64,000 bases of DNA, taken from the NCBI RefSeq assembly GCF_021538895.1, contig NZ_JADDRL010000020.1:48693-112692 (forward strand), in the 5' to 3' direction. The notes under the pieces were generated by a model, which had not been told where the DNA came from, ran no database searches, and worked only from the letters and a program-made list of their open reading frames with translations. Source of the DNA: Streptomyces olivochromogenes (GTDB lineage: Bacteria > Actinomycetota > Actinomycetes > Streptomycetales > Streptomycetaceae). This document shows, piece after piece, positions 33,571 to 42,028 of this stretch (position 1 is its first letter; every line of letters begins with the position of its first letter). The translations under genes were made by a program, and so were the position numbers.

Positions 33571-35580
33571 TCAGGACGCACGGCGAACCTGCCCGGGGGC
33601 GGTGCCGGCCGCCGCGGGTACGCCGCCCGTGATGACCGACCAGTGCCAGGGTGAGTCGAACGCGGTGACCTCGACGGGCCGGCCGGCCGCGGCCATGCCG
33701 GCGGCCAGGCCGGTGGCGCGGGCGACGAACGCCGAGACGCGGTGCGCGGCGAGCAGGTCCTGCTCGTCGAACGGGACGCCGTCGCTGCGCAGCAGCCTGA
33801 GGTCGATGAAGCCGTTGAAGCTCCGTCCGTCCACCTCGACGGCCTGCGGGGTGCGGATGGAGAACCGCACCTTGTTGTTGACGTGGCCGTGGTGGTGCTG
33901 GTCGGAGTAGAACGCGACGTCCGGGATGGTGGGCGGCACGAAGTGGTCGCGGGCCATCACCTCGGTGGAGCGGGGCAGGTTGCCCGCGATGAAGTGCCAG
34001 GAGTTGTACTGCATCCGCGAGGACATCGCCCAGGCGGCGTCGGCGAGCGCGGAGATCGAGTCGCCGAAGTGCCGTGCGGCGGAGGGGTGCGGGACCACGC
34101 AGCAGAAGAAGCGGGTGATGTCCCAGTCGCAGATCTCCGCCCAGCGCTCCTCGCGCAGCGCCGAGACGAGGGCGGGCAGCGAGCGGATGCCCCGGCTCAT
34201 CGTGAAGTCGGCCTCGAACACGTCGGTGGTCGCGGCCACCGTCTCGTACACGAGGTGCTCCAGGCCGGTGCCGAAGTCGCCGTACGGGGCGGCCAGCCAG
34301 TCCGGTGCGGCGGCCAGGCCCTCGCCGAGCTCCGCGAGCGTGGAACCGGTCACCGGCAGCGCGTCGGTGAGCCGGGCGCACAACGCGTCCTCGCGGGCCA
34401 GGGCCCGCTCGCCGGGCGCCTGCGCCACGCGCTCGATCTTGTGCATGAGGGCGCCGTGGATCTCGCGGTACAGCTGGGCACCGCGCAGGGCGTGCTGCCG
34501 GCGGGCGCGCAGGGCGACGGCGAGTTCGTCGAGGGCGGCGACGGTGTGCGAGGCGGGCGCCGGGACCGGTTCGCCGCCGGGGATGCCGTTGTAGCCGCGG
34601 CGGACCCGCTCCAGCATGTAGGCGACGTGATCGACCGTCAGCTGGGTGCCGTTGGCCTCCTCGACCCGGCCGGCGCCGGCCGAGCGGATGAGCAGGATCA
34701 GGCAGACGAGGAGTTGTACGTCGCCGTCCGACCACAGCTCCAGCGGCAGGCCGCGCAGGCTGCTGAGCGCGCAGTCCGGGTGCCCGGGCCACAGCGTCTT
34801 GCCGGTGAGGTTGTTGGCGGCGCGGAAGTTCGTGTACTGCTTGTCCTGCTGGTGGAGCACGAACGGCGCGGTGCGCAGCGCCGCCTCGGTGGCCTGTTCC
34901 AGCAGCGCGTCGCGGCCCTCGGTGCCCTGCGCGGCGAGCCAGCGCCGGCAGTCGGCCACGGAGTCGGCCAGCCGGGCGGCGGCGCGCTCCGTCTCCTGCC
35001 GGTAGGCGTCCAGGTCCTGGCGCGTCCAGGGGATCCGCCGGACGCCGCCGACGAGGGTGCCTTGGGCGAGCGGTGCCTGGGAGGGGACGCGCAGCACGAT
35101 GCGGCCGGAGGTGGACAGGCCGATCTCGCCGAGGAAGGCGGGCTCTTCGTCCTCGCCGCCCTCGCCGTGCTCGGCGGCGGGCGCGTCGGACGCGGCCTCG
35201 CCGGTCTCCTCCTCGCGCCAGGTCAGCCCGCACGCCGAACGGACGGTGCCGGTCTCGCCGTCGTCGTCGGTGCGCCAGGTCACCCCGCACAGCACCTTCA
35301 GCGCGGCCTCCTCGGGCGTGCTGAGGGCGCGCAGCTGGATGTCGGCGGGGACGTGGCCGTCGAGGGTGAGCAGCACCTCCACGAAGGAGCGGAGGTCGGT
35401 GCTCTCCTCGGCGCTCTGCCAGGTCCGCGTCAGCAGGCCGGGGAAGCCGGCCTGGGGGTCGAACGTGCGGTCCGGTGTGACCGTGCCCGCCGGGATGCCG
35501 AGGCGGCTCGGGCGGCGGCTGATCCGCTTCCGGGCGTTGGCGGCACGGCGGGACTCACTCTGATCGGGCAGGCCACTCAT
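33571..35580 (-). CDS. large conserved protein of unknown function in the N-N cassette
   Basis: A 669-residue soluble protein of no family I can name. An acidic low-complexity insert near residues 130-155 (EHGEGGEDEEPAFLGEIG) follows the N-terminal domain. The conserved-looking core has QQDKQYTNFRAANNLTGKTL, SSRMQYNSWHFIAGNLPRS and a His-rich YSDQHHHGHVNNKVRFSI. The start ATG overlaps the ferredoxin stop by one base, so the pair is translated together. Coupled to a ferredoxin in a hydrazine cassette, and with a possible metal-binding His cluster, it is a candidate for the still poorly defined N-N bond-forming step. That is inference. Confidence 0.7.
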   Translation of the reverse strand: MSGLPDQSESRRAANARKRISRRPSRLGIPAGTVTPDRTFDPQAGFPGLLTRTWQSAEESTDLRSFVEVLLTLDGHVPADIQLRALSTPEEAALKVLCGVTWRTDDDGETGTVRSACGLTWREEETGEAASDAPAAEHGEGGEDEEPAFLGEIGLSTSGRIVLRVPSQAPLAQGTLVGGVRRIPWTRQDLDAYRQETERAAARLADSVADCRRWLAAQGTEGRDALLEQATEAALRTAPFVLHQQDKQYTNFRAANNLTGKTLWPGHPDCALSSLRGLPLELWSDGDVQLLVCLILLIRSAGAGRVEEANGTQLTVDHVAYMLERVRRGYNGIPGGEPVPAPASHTVAALDELAVALRARRQHALRGAQLYREIHGALMHKIERVAQAPGERALAREDALCARLTDALPVTGSTLAELGEGLAAAPDWLAAPYGDFGTGLEHLVYETVAATTDVFEADFTMSRGIRSLPALVSALREERWAEICDWDITRFFCCVVPHPSAARHFGDSISALADAAWAMSSRMQYNSWHFIAGNLPRSTEVMARDHFVPPTIPDVAFYSDQHHHGHVNNKVRFSIRTPQAVEVDGRSFNGFIDLRLLRSDGVPFDEQDLLAAHRVSAFVARATGLAAGMAAAGRPVEVTAFDSPWHWSVITGGVPAAAGTAPGQVRRAS

Positions 35581-35906
35581 CACACGTCCTCGGCGGTGAG
35601 TTCGATGTGGTTCCACATCGGCTCGTCGGTCGGGGTCCATTCCTCATCCACGTAGATGCAGTCCACGGGGCACTCCAGTACGCACTGGGGGCAGCCCGAG
35701 CACAGCTCGGGGATGATCACGACATCCAGGCCGCGGTCGAAGATGGCCCCGAACTCCTCCGGGCAGCTGCGCAGGCACGTGTCACAAGTGATGCACTCTG
35801 ACTTCTCGATGCGGCGCGGCGGCTTCTTCCAGGTGTCGGGGCGGGTGCGCTCCTCTATTCGCTCGGCCCGCCCGGACAGCGCTGCCGACGAAGCGATCTT
35901 TTTCAC
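35580..35906 (-). CDS. 2[4Fe-4S] ferredoxin
   Basis: A 108-residue protein from GTG 35906. Two cluster motifs are clear: CITCDTCLRSCP and CSGCPQCVLECP, the second followed by VDCIYVDEEW. A basic N-terminal extension of about 35 residues (RTRPDTWKKPPRRIEK) precedes them. It would donate electrons to an enzyme of the N-N cassette, most likely the unknown protein it overlaps by one base. The 126 bases upstream separate it from the ebo-like operon and could hold a promoter. Confidence 0.9.
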   Translation of the reverse strand: MKKIASSAALSGRAERIEERTRPDTWKKPPRRIEKSECITCDTCLRSCPEEFGAIFDRGLDVVIIPELCSGCPQCVLECPVDCIYVDEEWTPTDEPMWNHIELTAEDV

Positions 35907-36032
35907 GGGCAGGGACCCCTTATGTGAGTCTTCTCGGCCACAGCCGGAAACCGGACGCATCCGATGGTCGGACCAGCGTCTCGACCGGGCCCGGAGCGTC
36001 GGTGGGGGGCGGGTTGAGCTCCAGGGACCGTC

Positions 36033-37466
36033 TCAGGCGGTGGTGGAGGCCGGCTCGCGCGGCGGCCGAGTGCCGTCACCGCCGAGCCCCGCCAGCTCCA
36101 GCAGCAGCCCCTTCACCTCCGTGGCCGCCACCCGCCCGGCCGCCGCGCCGGGCGCCGAGCACAACAGCAGCGGACCCTCCTCGTCGCTGCCGGGCAGCCG
36201 GCCGTGGCTGCCGCGCACCGGGGACGGGTCCAACGGGACGACGGCCATCCGGTAGCGCAAACCGAGCTTCTTGCGGGCCAGCGCGGAGGCGGCCCGGACG
36301 CGGACGTAGGGGTCGGCCGGGTCGAGGAAGAGTTCGGCGGGGTCGTAGCCGGGTTTGCGGTGGATCTCGACGAGCTGCGCGAAGTCGGGCGCGTGGGCGT
36401 CGTCGAGCCAGTAGTAGTACGTGAACCAGGCGTCCGGCTGCGCCACGGCGACGAGTTCGCCGGAGCGGGGATGGTCGAGGCCGTGTGCCTTCTTGCCGGT
36501 GTCGTCGAGGAGCAGACCGATGCCGGGCAGGTCGTCGAGGACCGCGCGGGTGGCCGGGAGGTCCTCGGGGCGGCGCACGTAGACATGGGCGATCTGGTGG
36601 TCGGCGACCGCGAACGCCCGGGACGCCAGCGGGTCGAGGTACTCCATGCCGTCCTGGGTGTGCACCTGAAGCAGGCCGGCGCGGCGCAGGGCGCGGTTGA
36701 TGTCGACGGGCCGGCGGGCGGGCGTGATGCCGTACTCGGACAGCGCGACCACGGTACGGCCCTGCGCGCGGGCGTCGTCGAGCAGCGGGGCCAGGGCCGC
36801 GTCCAGGTCGGCGGCGGCCCGGTGCGAGCGGGGGTCGTCGGGGCCGAAGCGCTGCAGGTCGTAGTCGAGGTGGGGCAGGTAGGCCAGGGTCAGGTCGGGG
36901 CTGTGGGCGGTCAGCACGTACCGGGTGGCCTCGATGATCCAGCGCGAGGAGGCCAGGCCCGCGCCCGGGCCCCAGTAGCTGAACAGCGGGAAGGTGCCCA
37001 GGCGTGCGGTGAGTTCGTCGTGCAGGGCGGCGGGCCGGGTGTAGCAGTCGGGTTCCTTGCGGCCGTCGGCGCGGTAGACCGGGCGGGGGGTGACGGTGAA
37101 ATCGGTGTCGGCGCCCATCGCGTACCACCAGCAGATGTTGGCGACGGTGTAGCCGGGATGCGCGCGGCGGGCCGCGTCCCACACCCGCTCCCCCTCGATC
37201 AGGTGGTGGCTCTGCCGCCACAGCAGAACCTCGCCGAGGTCGCGGAAGTACCAGCCGTTGCCCACGATGCCGTGCTCGGCGGGCGTGCGGCCGGTGAGCA
37301 AGGTGGCCTGCACCGAGCAGGTGACCGCGGGCAGCACGGTGTCCAGGGCCGCCCGTGACCCGCGCTCGCCCAGGGCGCGCAGGTGGGGCATGTGGGCGAG
37401 CAGTGCCGGGGTGAGACCGACGACGTCGAGGACGAGCAGGGGCACGGGTCCCGCGGGTCGGGTCAT
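36033..37466 (-). CDS. eboF: alkaline-phosphatase-family phosphodiesterase (EboF-like)
   Basis: A 477-residue protein of the nucleotide pyrophosphatase/phosphodiesterase (type I phosphodiesterase) fold. Metal and nucleophile residues are visible: LLVLDVVGL (Asp), PAVTCSVQATLLTG (Thr nucleophile), YLPHLDYDLQRFG (Asp, His), VVALSEYGI and AVADHQIAHVYV. It hydrolyses a phosphoester or pyrophosphate. It ends a run of six tightly coupled genes and overlaps EboE by four bases. In other bacteria this gene belongs to the ebo set; its true substrate is unknown. Confidence 0.75.
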   Translation of the reverse strand: MTRPAGPVPLLVLDVVGLTPALLAHMPHLRALGERGSRAALDTVLPAVTCSVQATLLTGRTPAEHGIVGNGWYFRDLGEVLLWRQSHHLIEGERVWDAARRAHPGYTVANICWWYAMGADTDFTVTPRPVYRADGRKEPDCYTRPAALHDELTARLGTFPLFSYWGPGAGLASSRWIIEATRYVLTAHSPDLTLAYLPHLDYDLQRFGPDDPRSHRAAADLDAALAPLLDDARAQGRTVVALSEYGITPARRPVDINRALRRAGLLQVHTQDGMEYLDPLASRAFAVADHQIAHVYVRRPEDLPATRAVLDDLPGIGLLLDDTGKKAHGLDHPRSGELVAVAQPDAWFTYYYWLDDAHAPDFAQLVEIHRKPGYDPAELFLDPADPYVRVRAASALARKKLGLRYRMAVVPLDPSPVRGSHGRLPGSDEEGPLLLCSAPGAAAGRVAATEVKGLLLELAGLGGDGTRPPREPASTTA

Positions 37467-38632
37467 GGCAGTTCCTTCAGGCCGTGGTCGGTCAACAGGT
37501 CGCGGGCGAGGGCGAGTTCGGCGGCGATGCCGTCGGCGAGCTGCCCGGCGTCGCGCGGGCGCAGCGCCGGCGGCAGCGCCTGCCAGGTGTACGTCTCCAC
37601 CTCCAGGTGCCTGGTCAGCGGCCGTTCGCCGCCGACCAGGGCGGCCACGGTCCGGCGCAGGACGGGCAGGGTGGAGGTCAGGGGCTCGGCGGGCGGCGCG
37701 TGCAGCGGGACGTGGAAGTGGGCGCGCCACGGCGTGTCCGTCGGCAGTGTTCCGCCGGCCAGGGCGGGCCCGAGGTCGTCGGTGCCGAGCAGTCCCGAGC
37801 CGGTGGTGGCACGGGTCTGGTGCAAGAAGCGCGGCTCGTCGAACGCGGCCAGGGCGGCGCGCACCTCGGGCCGGTCCGGGTGCTCGGCGTGCAGCGCCGC
37901 GGACAGCTGGCACTTGACGACCTCCACCCCGGCGCCGGTGAGGGCCGCGAGGGCGGGTTCCGGCTCCTCGAAGGACGTGGCCAGATGGCAGGTGTCGACG
38001 CAGATCCCGAGGCGGGCGTGCCCGACGGAGGTCAGCGGGCCGATCGCGTCGGCGCAGGTCTCCACCACACAGCCGGGCTCGGGTTCCAGGGCGACGCGCA
38101 CCGAGCGGCCGGTCGCCGCGTGCAGGTCGTCGAGCCGGCCGACGAGTTCGGTGAGGGCCGCGTGGGCGCGGGCGGCGCGCGGTGCGTCGTGGGCAGTGCG
38201 CCAGGCCAGCGGCAGGGTGGAGATGGTGCCCTCGGCGGCGTCGTCGGGCAGCAGCGCGGCGAGGACCCGGGCGAGGGCCAGGGTGTACGCGAGCCGCTCG
38301 GGGTCGGCCCAGTCGGGCTCGTACACCCGGTACTTGACCTCCTCGGCGCCGAAGCCCTGGTAGGGGAAGCCGTTGAGGGTGACGACCTCCAGACCGGCCC
38401 GGTCCAGGGCGGTACGCAGGGTGCGCAGCGCCCGCGGGTCGGTGTCGAGGGTGTGGGCGGCGTCCCGCGCGAGCCACAGCCCGATGCCGAGCCGGGGCAC
38501 GCCGAGGCGCTCGCGCACCGCGGTGCAGTGGGTGTCCAGCTGGGCGAGGACCCCGTCGAGGGTTTCGGCCGGGTGCACGTTGGTGCAGTAGGCGAGGTGG
38601 ACGACGCTGCCGTCCGGATGCCGCAGGCGCAC
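37463..38632 (-). CDS. eboE: EboE-like TIM-barrel protein ('metabolite traffic')
   Basis: A 389-residue xylose-isomerase-like TIM barrel from GTG 38632. It opens with LAYCTNVHPAETLDGVL, a hallmark of the EboE group. Metal residues appear in VALEPEPGCVVET and CVDTCHLATSFE, and HLEVETYTWQ closes the barrel. The family has no proven reaction; the name comes from the ebo cluster required for scytonemin-precursor export in Nostoc. Coupled on both sides (three bases after TatD, four-base overlap with EboF). Confidence 0.78.
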   Translation of the reverse strand: MRLRHPDGSVVHLAYCTNVHPAETLDGVLAQLDTHCTAVRERLGVPRLGIGLWLARDAAHTLDTDPRALRTLRTALDRAGLEVVTLNGFPYQGFGAEEVKYRVYEPDWADPERLAYTLALARVLAALLPDDAAEGTISTLPLAWRTAHDAPRAARAHAALTELVGRLDDLHAATGRSVRVALEPEPGCVVETCADAIGPLTSVGHARLGICVDTCHLATSFEEPEPALAALTGAGVEVVKCQLSAALHAEHPDRPEVRAALAAFDEPRFLHQTRATTGSGLLGTDDLGPALAGGTLPTDTPWRAHFHVPLHAPPAEPLTSTLPVLRRTVAALVGGERPLTRHLEVETYTWQALPPALRPRDAGQLADGIAAELALARDLLTDHGLKELP

Positions 38633-38635
38633 GGC

Positions 38636-39523
38636 TCACGCCCCGGCGGCCACGGGATGCGCCGCCGTGCCGGTGGCGGGGGCGCCGCGCAGGATCGAGT
38701 TGCCCTCGTGGGTGGGCCCGGTGGCGGGCGCCGTCAGGCGCAGCCGGCCGCTGAGGGAGTAGAAGGCCACCGGGTTGCGCCACAGCACCAGGTCGACGTC
38801 GTCCTCGTCGAAGCCGGCGGCGAGCATGGCGTCGGCGACCTTGCGGGTCTTGAGCGGGTCGCTCTTTCCCCAGTCGGCGGCGGAGTTGACCAGCACCTTC
38901 TCCGGGCCGAACTCCCTCAGCACGGCGACCATGCGCCGCTCGTCCATCTTGGTGTCCGGATAGACGGAGAAGCCGAGCCAGGCGCCGCTGTCCTTGGCCT
39001 CCTCGACGGTGGTCTCGTTCAGGTGGTCGAGGAGCACCCGCTCGGCGGGCAGCGCGGAGGCGGCGACGGCGTCGAGGGTGCGGCGCAGCCCGGCGAGCTT
39101 GTCGCGGTGCGGGGTGTGCACGAGGGCGGGCAGGTCATGGTCGGCGGCGAGCTGGAGCTGGTGCTCCAGGGCGGTGTCCTCGGCCGGGGTCATCGAGTCG
39201 TAGCCGATCTCACCGACCGCGACGACCTGGTCCTTGACCAGGTAGCGGGGCAGGTCGTCGAGGACCGGTGCGCAGCGCGGGTCGTTGGCCTCCTTGGGGT
39301 TGAGGGCCAGCGTGCAGTGGTGGGTGATGCCGTACTGGGCGGCGCGGAAGGGCTCCCAGCCGAGGAGGGAGTCGAAGTAGTCGTGGAAGGAGGCGGGCGA
39401 GGTGCGGGGCTGGCCGAGCCAGAAGGCCGGCTCGACGATCGCGCGGACACCGGCGGCGTGCATCGCCTCGTAGTCGTCGGTGGTGCGGGAGGTCATGTGG
39501 ATGTGCGGGTCGAAGATGCGCAT
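38636..39523 (-). CDS. eboB: TatD-family metal hydrolase (EboB-like)
   Basis: A 295-residue TatD-fold hydrolase: DPHIHMTSRT (HxH), VVAVGEIGYD (Glu), LVHTPHRDK (His), VLLDHLN (His) and NSAADWGKSDPLKT (Asp) give a full set of metal ligands. After the barrel, about 35 residues (RLTAPATGPTHEGNSILRG) form an extra tail. The substrate of EboB proteins is unknown. ATG shares one base with the EboA stop (TAATG). Confidence 0.8.
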   Translation of the reverse strand: MRIFDPHIHMTSRTTDDYEAMHAAGVRAIVEPAFWLGQPRTSPASFHDYFDSLLGWEPFRAAQYGITHHCTLALNPKEANDPRCAPVLDDLPRYLVKDQVVAVGEIGYDSMTPAEDTALEHQLQLAADHDLPALVHTPHRDKLAGLRRTLDAVAASALPAERVLLDHLNETTVEEAKDSGAWLGFSVYPDTKMDERRMVAVLREFGPEKVLVNSAADWGKSDPLKTRKVADAMLAAGFDEDDVDLVLWRNPVAFYSLSGRLRLTAPATGPTHEGNSILRGAPATGTAAHPVAAGA

Positions 39524-40137
39524 TACCGCTCCTCCTCGGTCAGGGCGAGCACGTGGTGCAGGTCGTCGGGGACCGCCCGGCCGGCCGCAGTGCGCTCGGC
39601 GGCGTACGCGCGCAGCATCCGGGCCAGTTCGCCGTCCCCGCGGGAGCGGCTCGCAAGGCCGGCGACCCGGCTCACGGGCACACCGGTGAACAGGCACTTG
39701 AGGACGGCGTGCCGCCAGGTGTGCGCCTGAAGGTGCCGGGCGGCGTAGTCGCCGAGGGCCGCGGCCAGCAGGCTGGTGTCGTTGGTGCGCAGTGCGTCCT
39801 CGACGAGCGGTACGCCGTGCGCGGGGTCGGTCTCCAGCAGGGGCAGCGCGAGCAGTACGGCCCGGCGCTCGGCGGCCGTGCCCTGGCGGTACAGCCGGGT
39901 CAGGTCGGCCGGGTCCGGCCGGGCCGCGGTCAGCAGCAGCACCCGGGCGTCGTCGGCGGGCCCGCAGCGGCGGCCGGCCTCGGCGAAGCGCGGCTCCCAT
40001 CCGGGTGCCTGCGCGGCGGCCTCGGCGCGGGCCTGCTCCAGCCAGCGCCGCGCGTCCTCGTCGAGGCCGGCCGCGAGGGTCTCGGGCCGGGCCGCGCCGC
40101 CCTGCCCGGTGTCCGGGCCGGCGTGCACAGCGGTCAT
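39523..40137 (-). CDS. eboA: EboA-domain protein
   Basis: A 204-residue, mostly helical protein with the EboA pattern: RRWLEQARAEAAAQ near residue 30, RLYRQGTAAERRAVLLALPLL in the middle and NDTSLLAAALGDYAARHL then WRHAVLKCLFTGVPVSRVAGL. The latter block (the one that moves with TatD and EboE genes elsewhere) is the most diagnostic. Function unknown, possibly a scaffold. It overlaps the isomerase gene before it by four bases. Confidence 0.75.
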   Translation of the reverse strand: MTAVHAGPDTGQGGAARPETLAAGLDEDARRWLEQARAEAAAQAPGWEPRFAEAGRRCGPADDARVLLLTAARPDPADLTRLYRQGTAAERRAVLLALPLLETDPAHGVPLVEDALRTNDTSLLAAALGDYAARHLQAHTWRHAVLKCLFTGVPVSRVAGLASRSRGDGELARMLRAYAAERTAAGRAVPDDLHHVLALTEEER

Positions 40138-40979
40138 CTCGTGCCTCCGTTTCGCAGGAAGTCCAGGGAGCGGGCGGCGAGTTCGGGTCCGGCGTGGGAG
40201 TGGCGGGGCAGTTCGACAACGGTCAGTCCCCGGTAGCCGCTGTCGGCCAGGGCCGCGAGGACGGGCGGGAAGTCGATCTCTCCCTCGCCGAACGGCAGGT
40301 GCTCGTGGACGCCGCGCCGCATGTCCTCGATCTGCACGTGCCGCAGCCAGGGCGCGGCCTGGCGCACGCAGTCCTGCACGGGGGCGGACTCCAGGCACTG
40401 GCAGTGCCCGATGTCGAGGGTCAGGCCGAGCGGGGCGGGGTCGCCCAGGTCGGAGCGCAGCCGGTGGAAGTCGGCGAGGGTGGCCAGCAGATGGCCGGGT
40501 TCGGGTTCGACGGCGAGCGGGATGCCCGCCTCGTCCGCGGCGTCCAGCACCGGGTCCAGGGCGCCGGCCAGGCGCTGCCAGGCGGTGTCGGCGTCGACGC
40601 CGGGCGGGCCGACGCCGCTGAAGCAGTGCACGGCGTGGGCGCCGAGTTCGGCGGCGATCCGTACGGCGCGGACCAGCAGCCGGATGCGGGTCCAGCGGGC
40701 GTCCTCGTCGTCGTCCAGCAGGCTCGGGCCGTGCTTGCGGCGCGGGTCGAGGACGTAGCGTCCGCCGGTCTCCACGGTGACACCGAGGCCGAGCTCGCCG
40801 AGCCGCTGGGCGAGGCGGGTGGTGCGGGCGGGCAGGTCGCGGGCCAGGGGGTCGAGGTGCATGTGGTCGAGGGTCAGGCCGACGCCGTCGTAGCCGAGGT
40901 CGGCCAGCAGAGCGAGGGCGTCCTCCAGGCGCAGGTCGGTCAGCCCGTTCGTGCCGTATCCCAGGCGCAGCCCGTTCAC
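40134..40979 (-). CDS. sugar-phosphate isomerase/epimerase-like TIM barrel
   Basis: A 281-residue AP-endonuclease-2/xylose-isomerase-like barrel from GTG 40979. Metal ligands: Glu in LAVEPEPGHLL, Asp/His in LTLDIGHCQCLE, then HVQIEDMRRGVHEHLPFGEG and VVELPRH. Enzymes of this shape act on sugars, inositols or keto acids. Beside an inositol-phosphate-synthase homologue, an inositol- or sugar-derived substrate is a reasonable guess. Four-base overlaps on both sides. Confidence 0.8.
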   Translation of the reverse strand: MNGLRLGYGTNGLTDLRLEDALALLADLGYDGVGLTLDHMHLDPLARDLPARTTRLAQRLGELGLGVTVETGGRYVLDPRRKHGPSLLDDDEDARWTRIRLLVRAVRIAAELGAHAVHCFSGVGPPGVDADTAWQRLAGALDPVLDAADEAGIPLAVEPEPGHLLATLADFHRLRSDLGDPAPLGLTLDIGHCQCLESAPVQDCVRQAAPWLRHVQIEDMRRGVHEHLPFGEGEIDFPPVLAALADSGYRGLTVVELPRHSHAGPELAARSLDFLRNGGTR

Positions 40980-42028
40980 GTGGTGCTCACCCTGCGCGCC
41001 AGCCGGGCCGCGACCGGCGCGAGCGCCGTGGCCAGCAACCCGGTCCCGGGCGCGCCGGCCCACGCCGCCAGCGCCCCCTGAAGCGCGATCGTGGCCCGGA
41101 TCCCGGCGCCGACCGCCCGCTGGGTCAGCACGGGAGAGGGATTCAGCACGGCATGCGCGAGGGGCCGCGCGAAGGTGACCCCGTAGCCGAGAGCGAGCGC
41201 GCTGCGGACGGCGCCTTCTCGGGAGACGTCGGCGCCACGCAAGACTTTGGCCCCACGAAGGACCCCGGCCCCGCCGGAGACCGTCGTCGCCACCGCCGCT
41301 GTGGCCACCAGGGCGACGAGCGGGGCGGTCGTCGAGCCGCCCTCCGCCTCGCGGCGGGAGACCAGGGTGACGGCGCAGGTGTGACTGCCCAGCAGGGCGG
41401 CCGGGGCGAGCGCCGGGCGCAGGGGGCCGTCGGTGGCGGCCGCGCCGAGCAGCAGGTCCAGGGAGCGGGCGGCGGCCATGGCGACCGGGCCCGCCGGTGT
41501 GTGCTTCAGCTTCAGGTCGTACGCCCACACGGTGGCCGCCAGCGGCGCGGCGACCGCGAACGTCCGGCGGCCCGCGCAGGCGGCCAGGGCCAGGCCCGCC
41601 ACGCTCAGCGTGCCCGCCGCCGCAAGGGCGGCCCGTGGCCGGATGCGGCCCGAGGGCAGCGGCCGCTGCGGGCGCTGCACCGCGTCCTCGTCCCGGTCCG
41701 CCCAGTCGTTGAGGGCCATGCCCGCCTCGTACAGGCACACCGAGGCGCCGATCGCCAGGGCGGTGGACCGCCCGGCCCGCGCCCCGGCGGCCGCCGTGCC
41801 GGCGAGCACGTCGCCGGGCACCGTGAACACGGCCGGGATACGCAGCAGTTCGGCCCAGGCCCGCGCCGTGGCCGCGGCGGAGCGCGGCGGGCGCGCGGCG
41901 GGCGCTCCCCCGGCGGCGGTGGGCAGGGTGCGGGCCCCGGACGGCGCGGCGGGCGCCGAGGGCTGCGGCGCGGGGTGGAGGTGGCGCGCCCGTGTCCGGG
42001 CGGAGCCGGCGGGACGGGCGGCGGTCAC
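40976..42028 (-). CDS. eboC: UbiA-family prenyltransferase (EboC-like)
   Basis: A 350-residue integral membrane prenyltransferase from GTG 42028. The prenyl-diphosphate/Mg site ALNDWADRDEDAVQRPQRPL is clear, and the second motif region reads WAYDLKLKHTPAGP. About eight or nine hydrophobic helices follow a Pro/Ala-rich N-terminal 50 residues. It resembles the group called SCO3242-family prenyltransferases. It would attach a polyprenyl or similar chain to a soluble acceptor made by neighbours. Four-base overlaps with both flanking genes. Confidence 0.82.
   Translation of the reverse strand: MTAARPAGSARTRARHLHPAPQPSAPAAPSGARTLPTAAGGAPAARPPRSAAATARAWAELLRIPAVFTVPGDVLAGTAAAGARAGRSTALAIGASVCLYEAGMALNDWADRDEDAVQRPQRPLPSGRIRPRAALAAAGTLSVAGLALAACAGRRTFAVAAPLAATVWAYDLKLKHTPAGPVAMAAARSLDLLLGAAATDGPLRPALAPAALLGSHTCAVTLVSRREAEGGSTTAPLVALVATAAVATTVSGGAGVLRGAKVLRGADVSREGAVRSALALGYGVTFARPLAHAVLNPSPVLTQRAVGAGIRATIALQGALAAWAGAPGTGLLATALAPVAARLARRVSTT

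Noticed and set aside
33571..35580. Carnitine/choline acyltransferase identity for the 669-residue protein
   Set aside because: The general length and an RFSIRTPQ-like segment suggested it, but the acyltransferase catalytic-His and CoA-site motifs could not be found.
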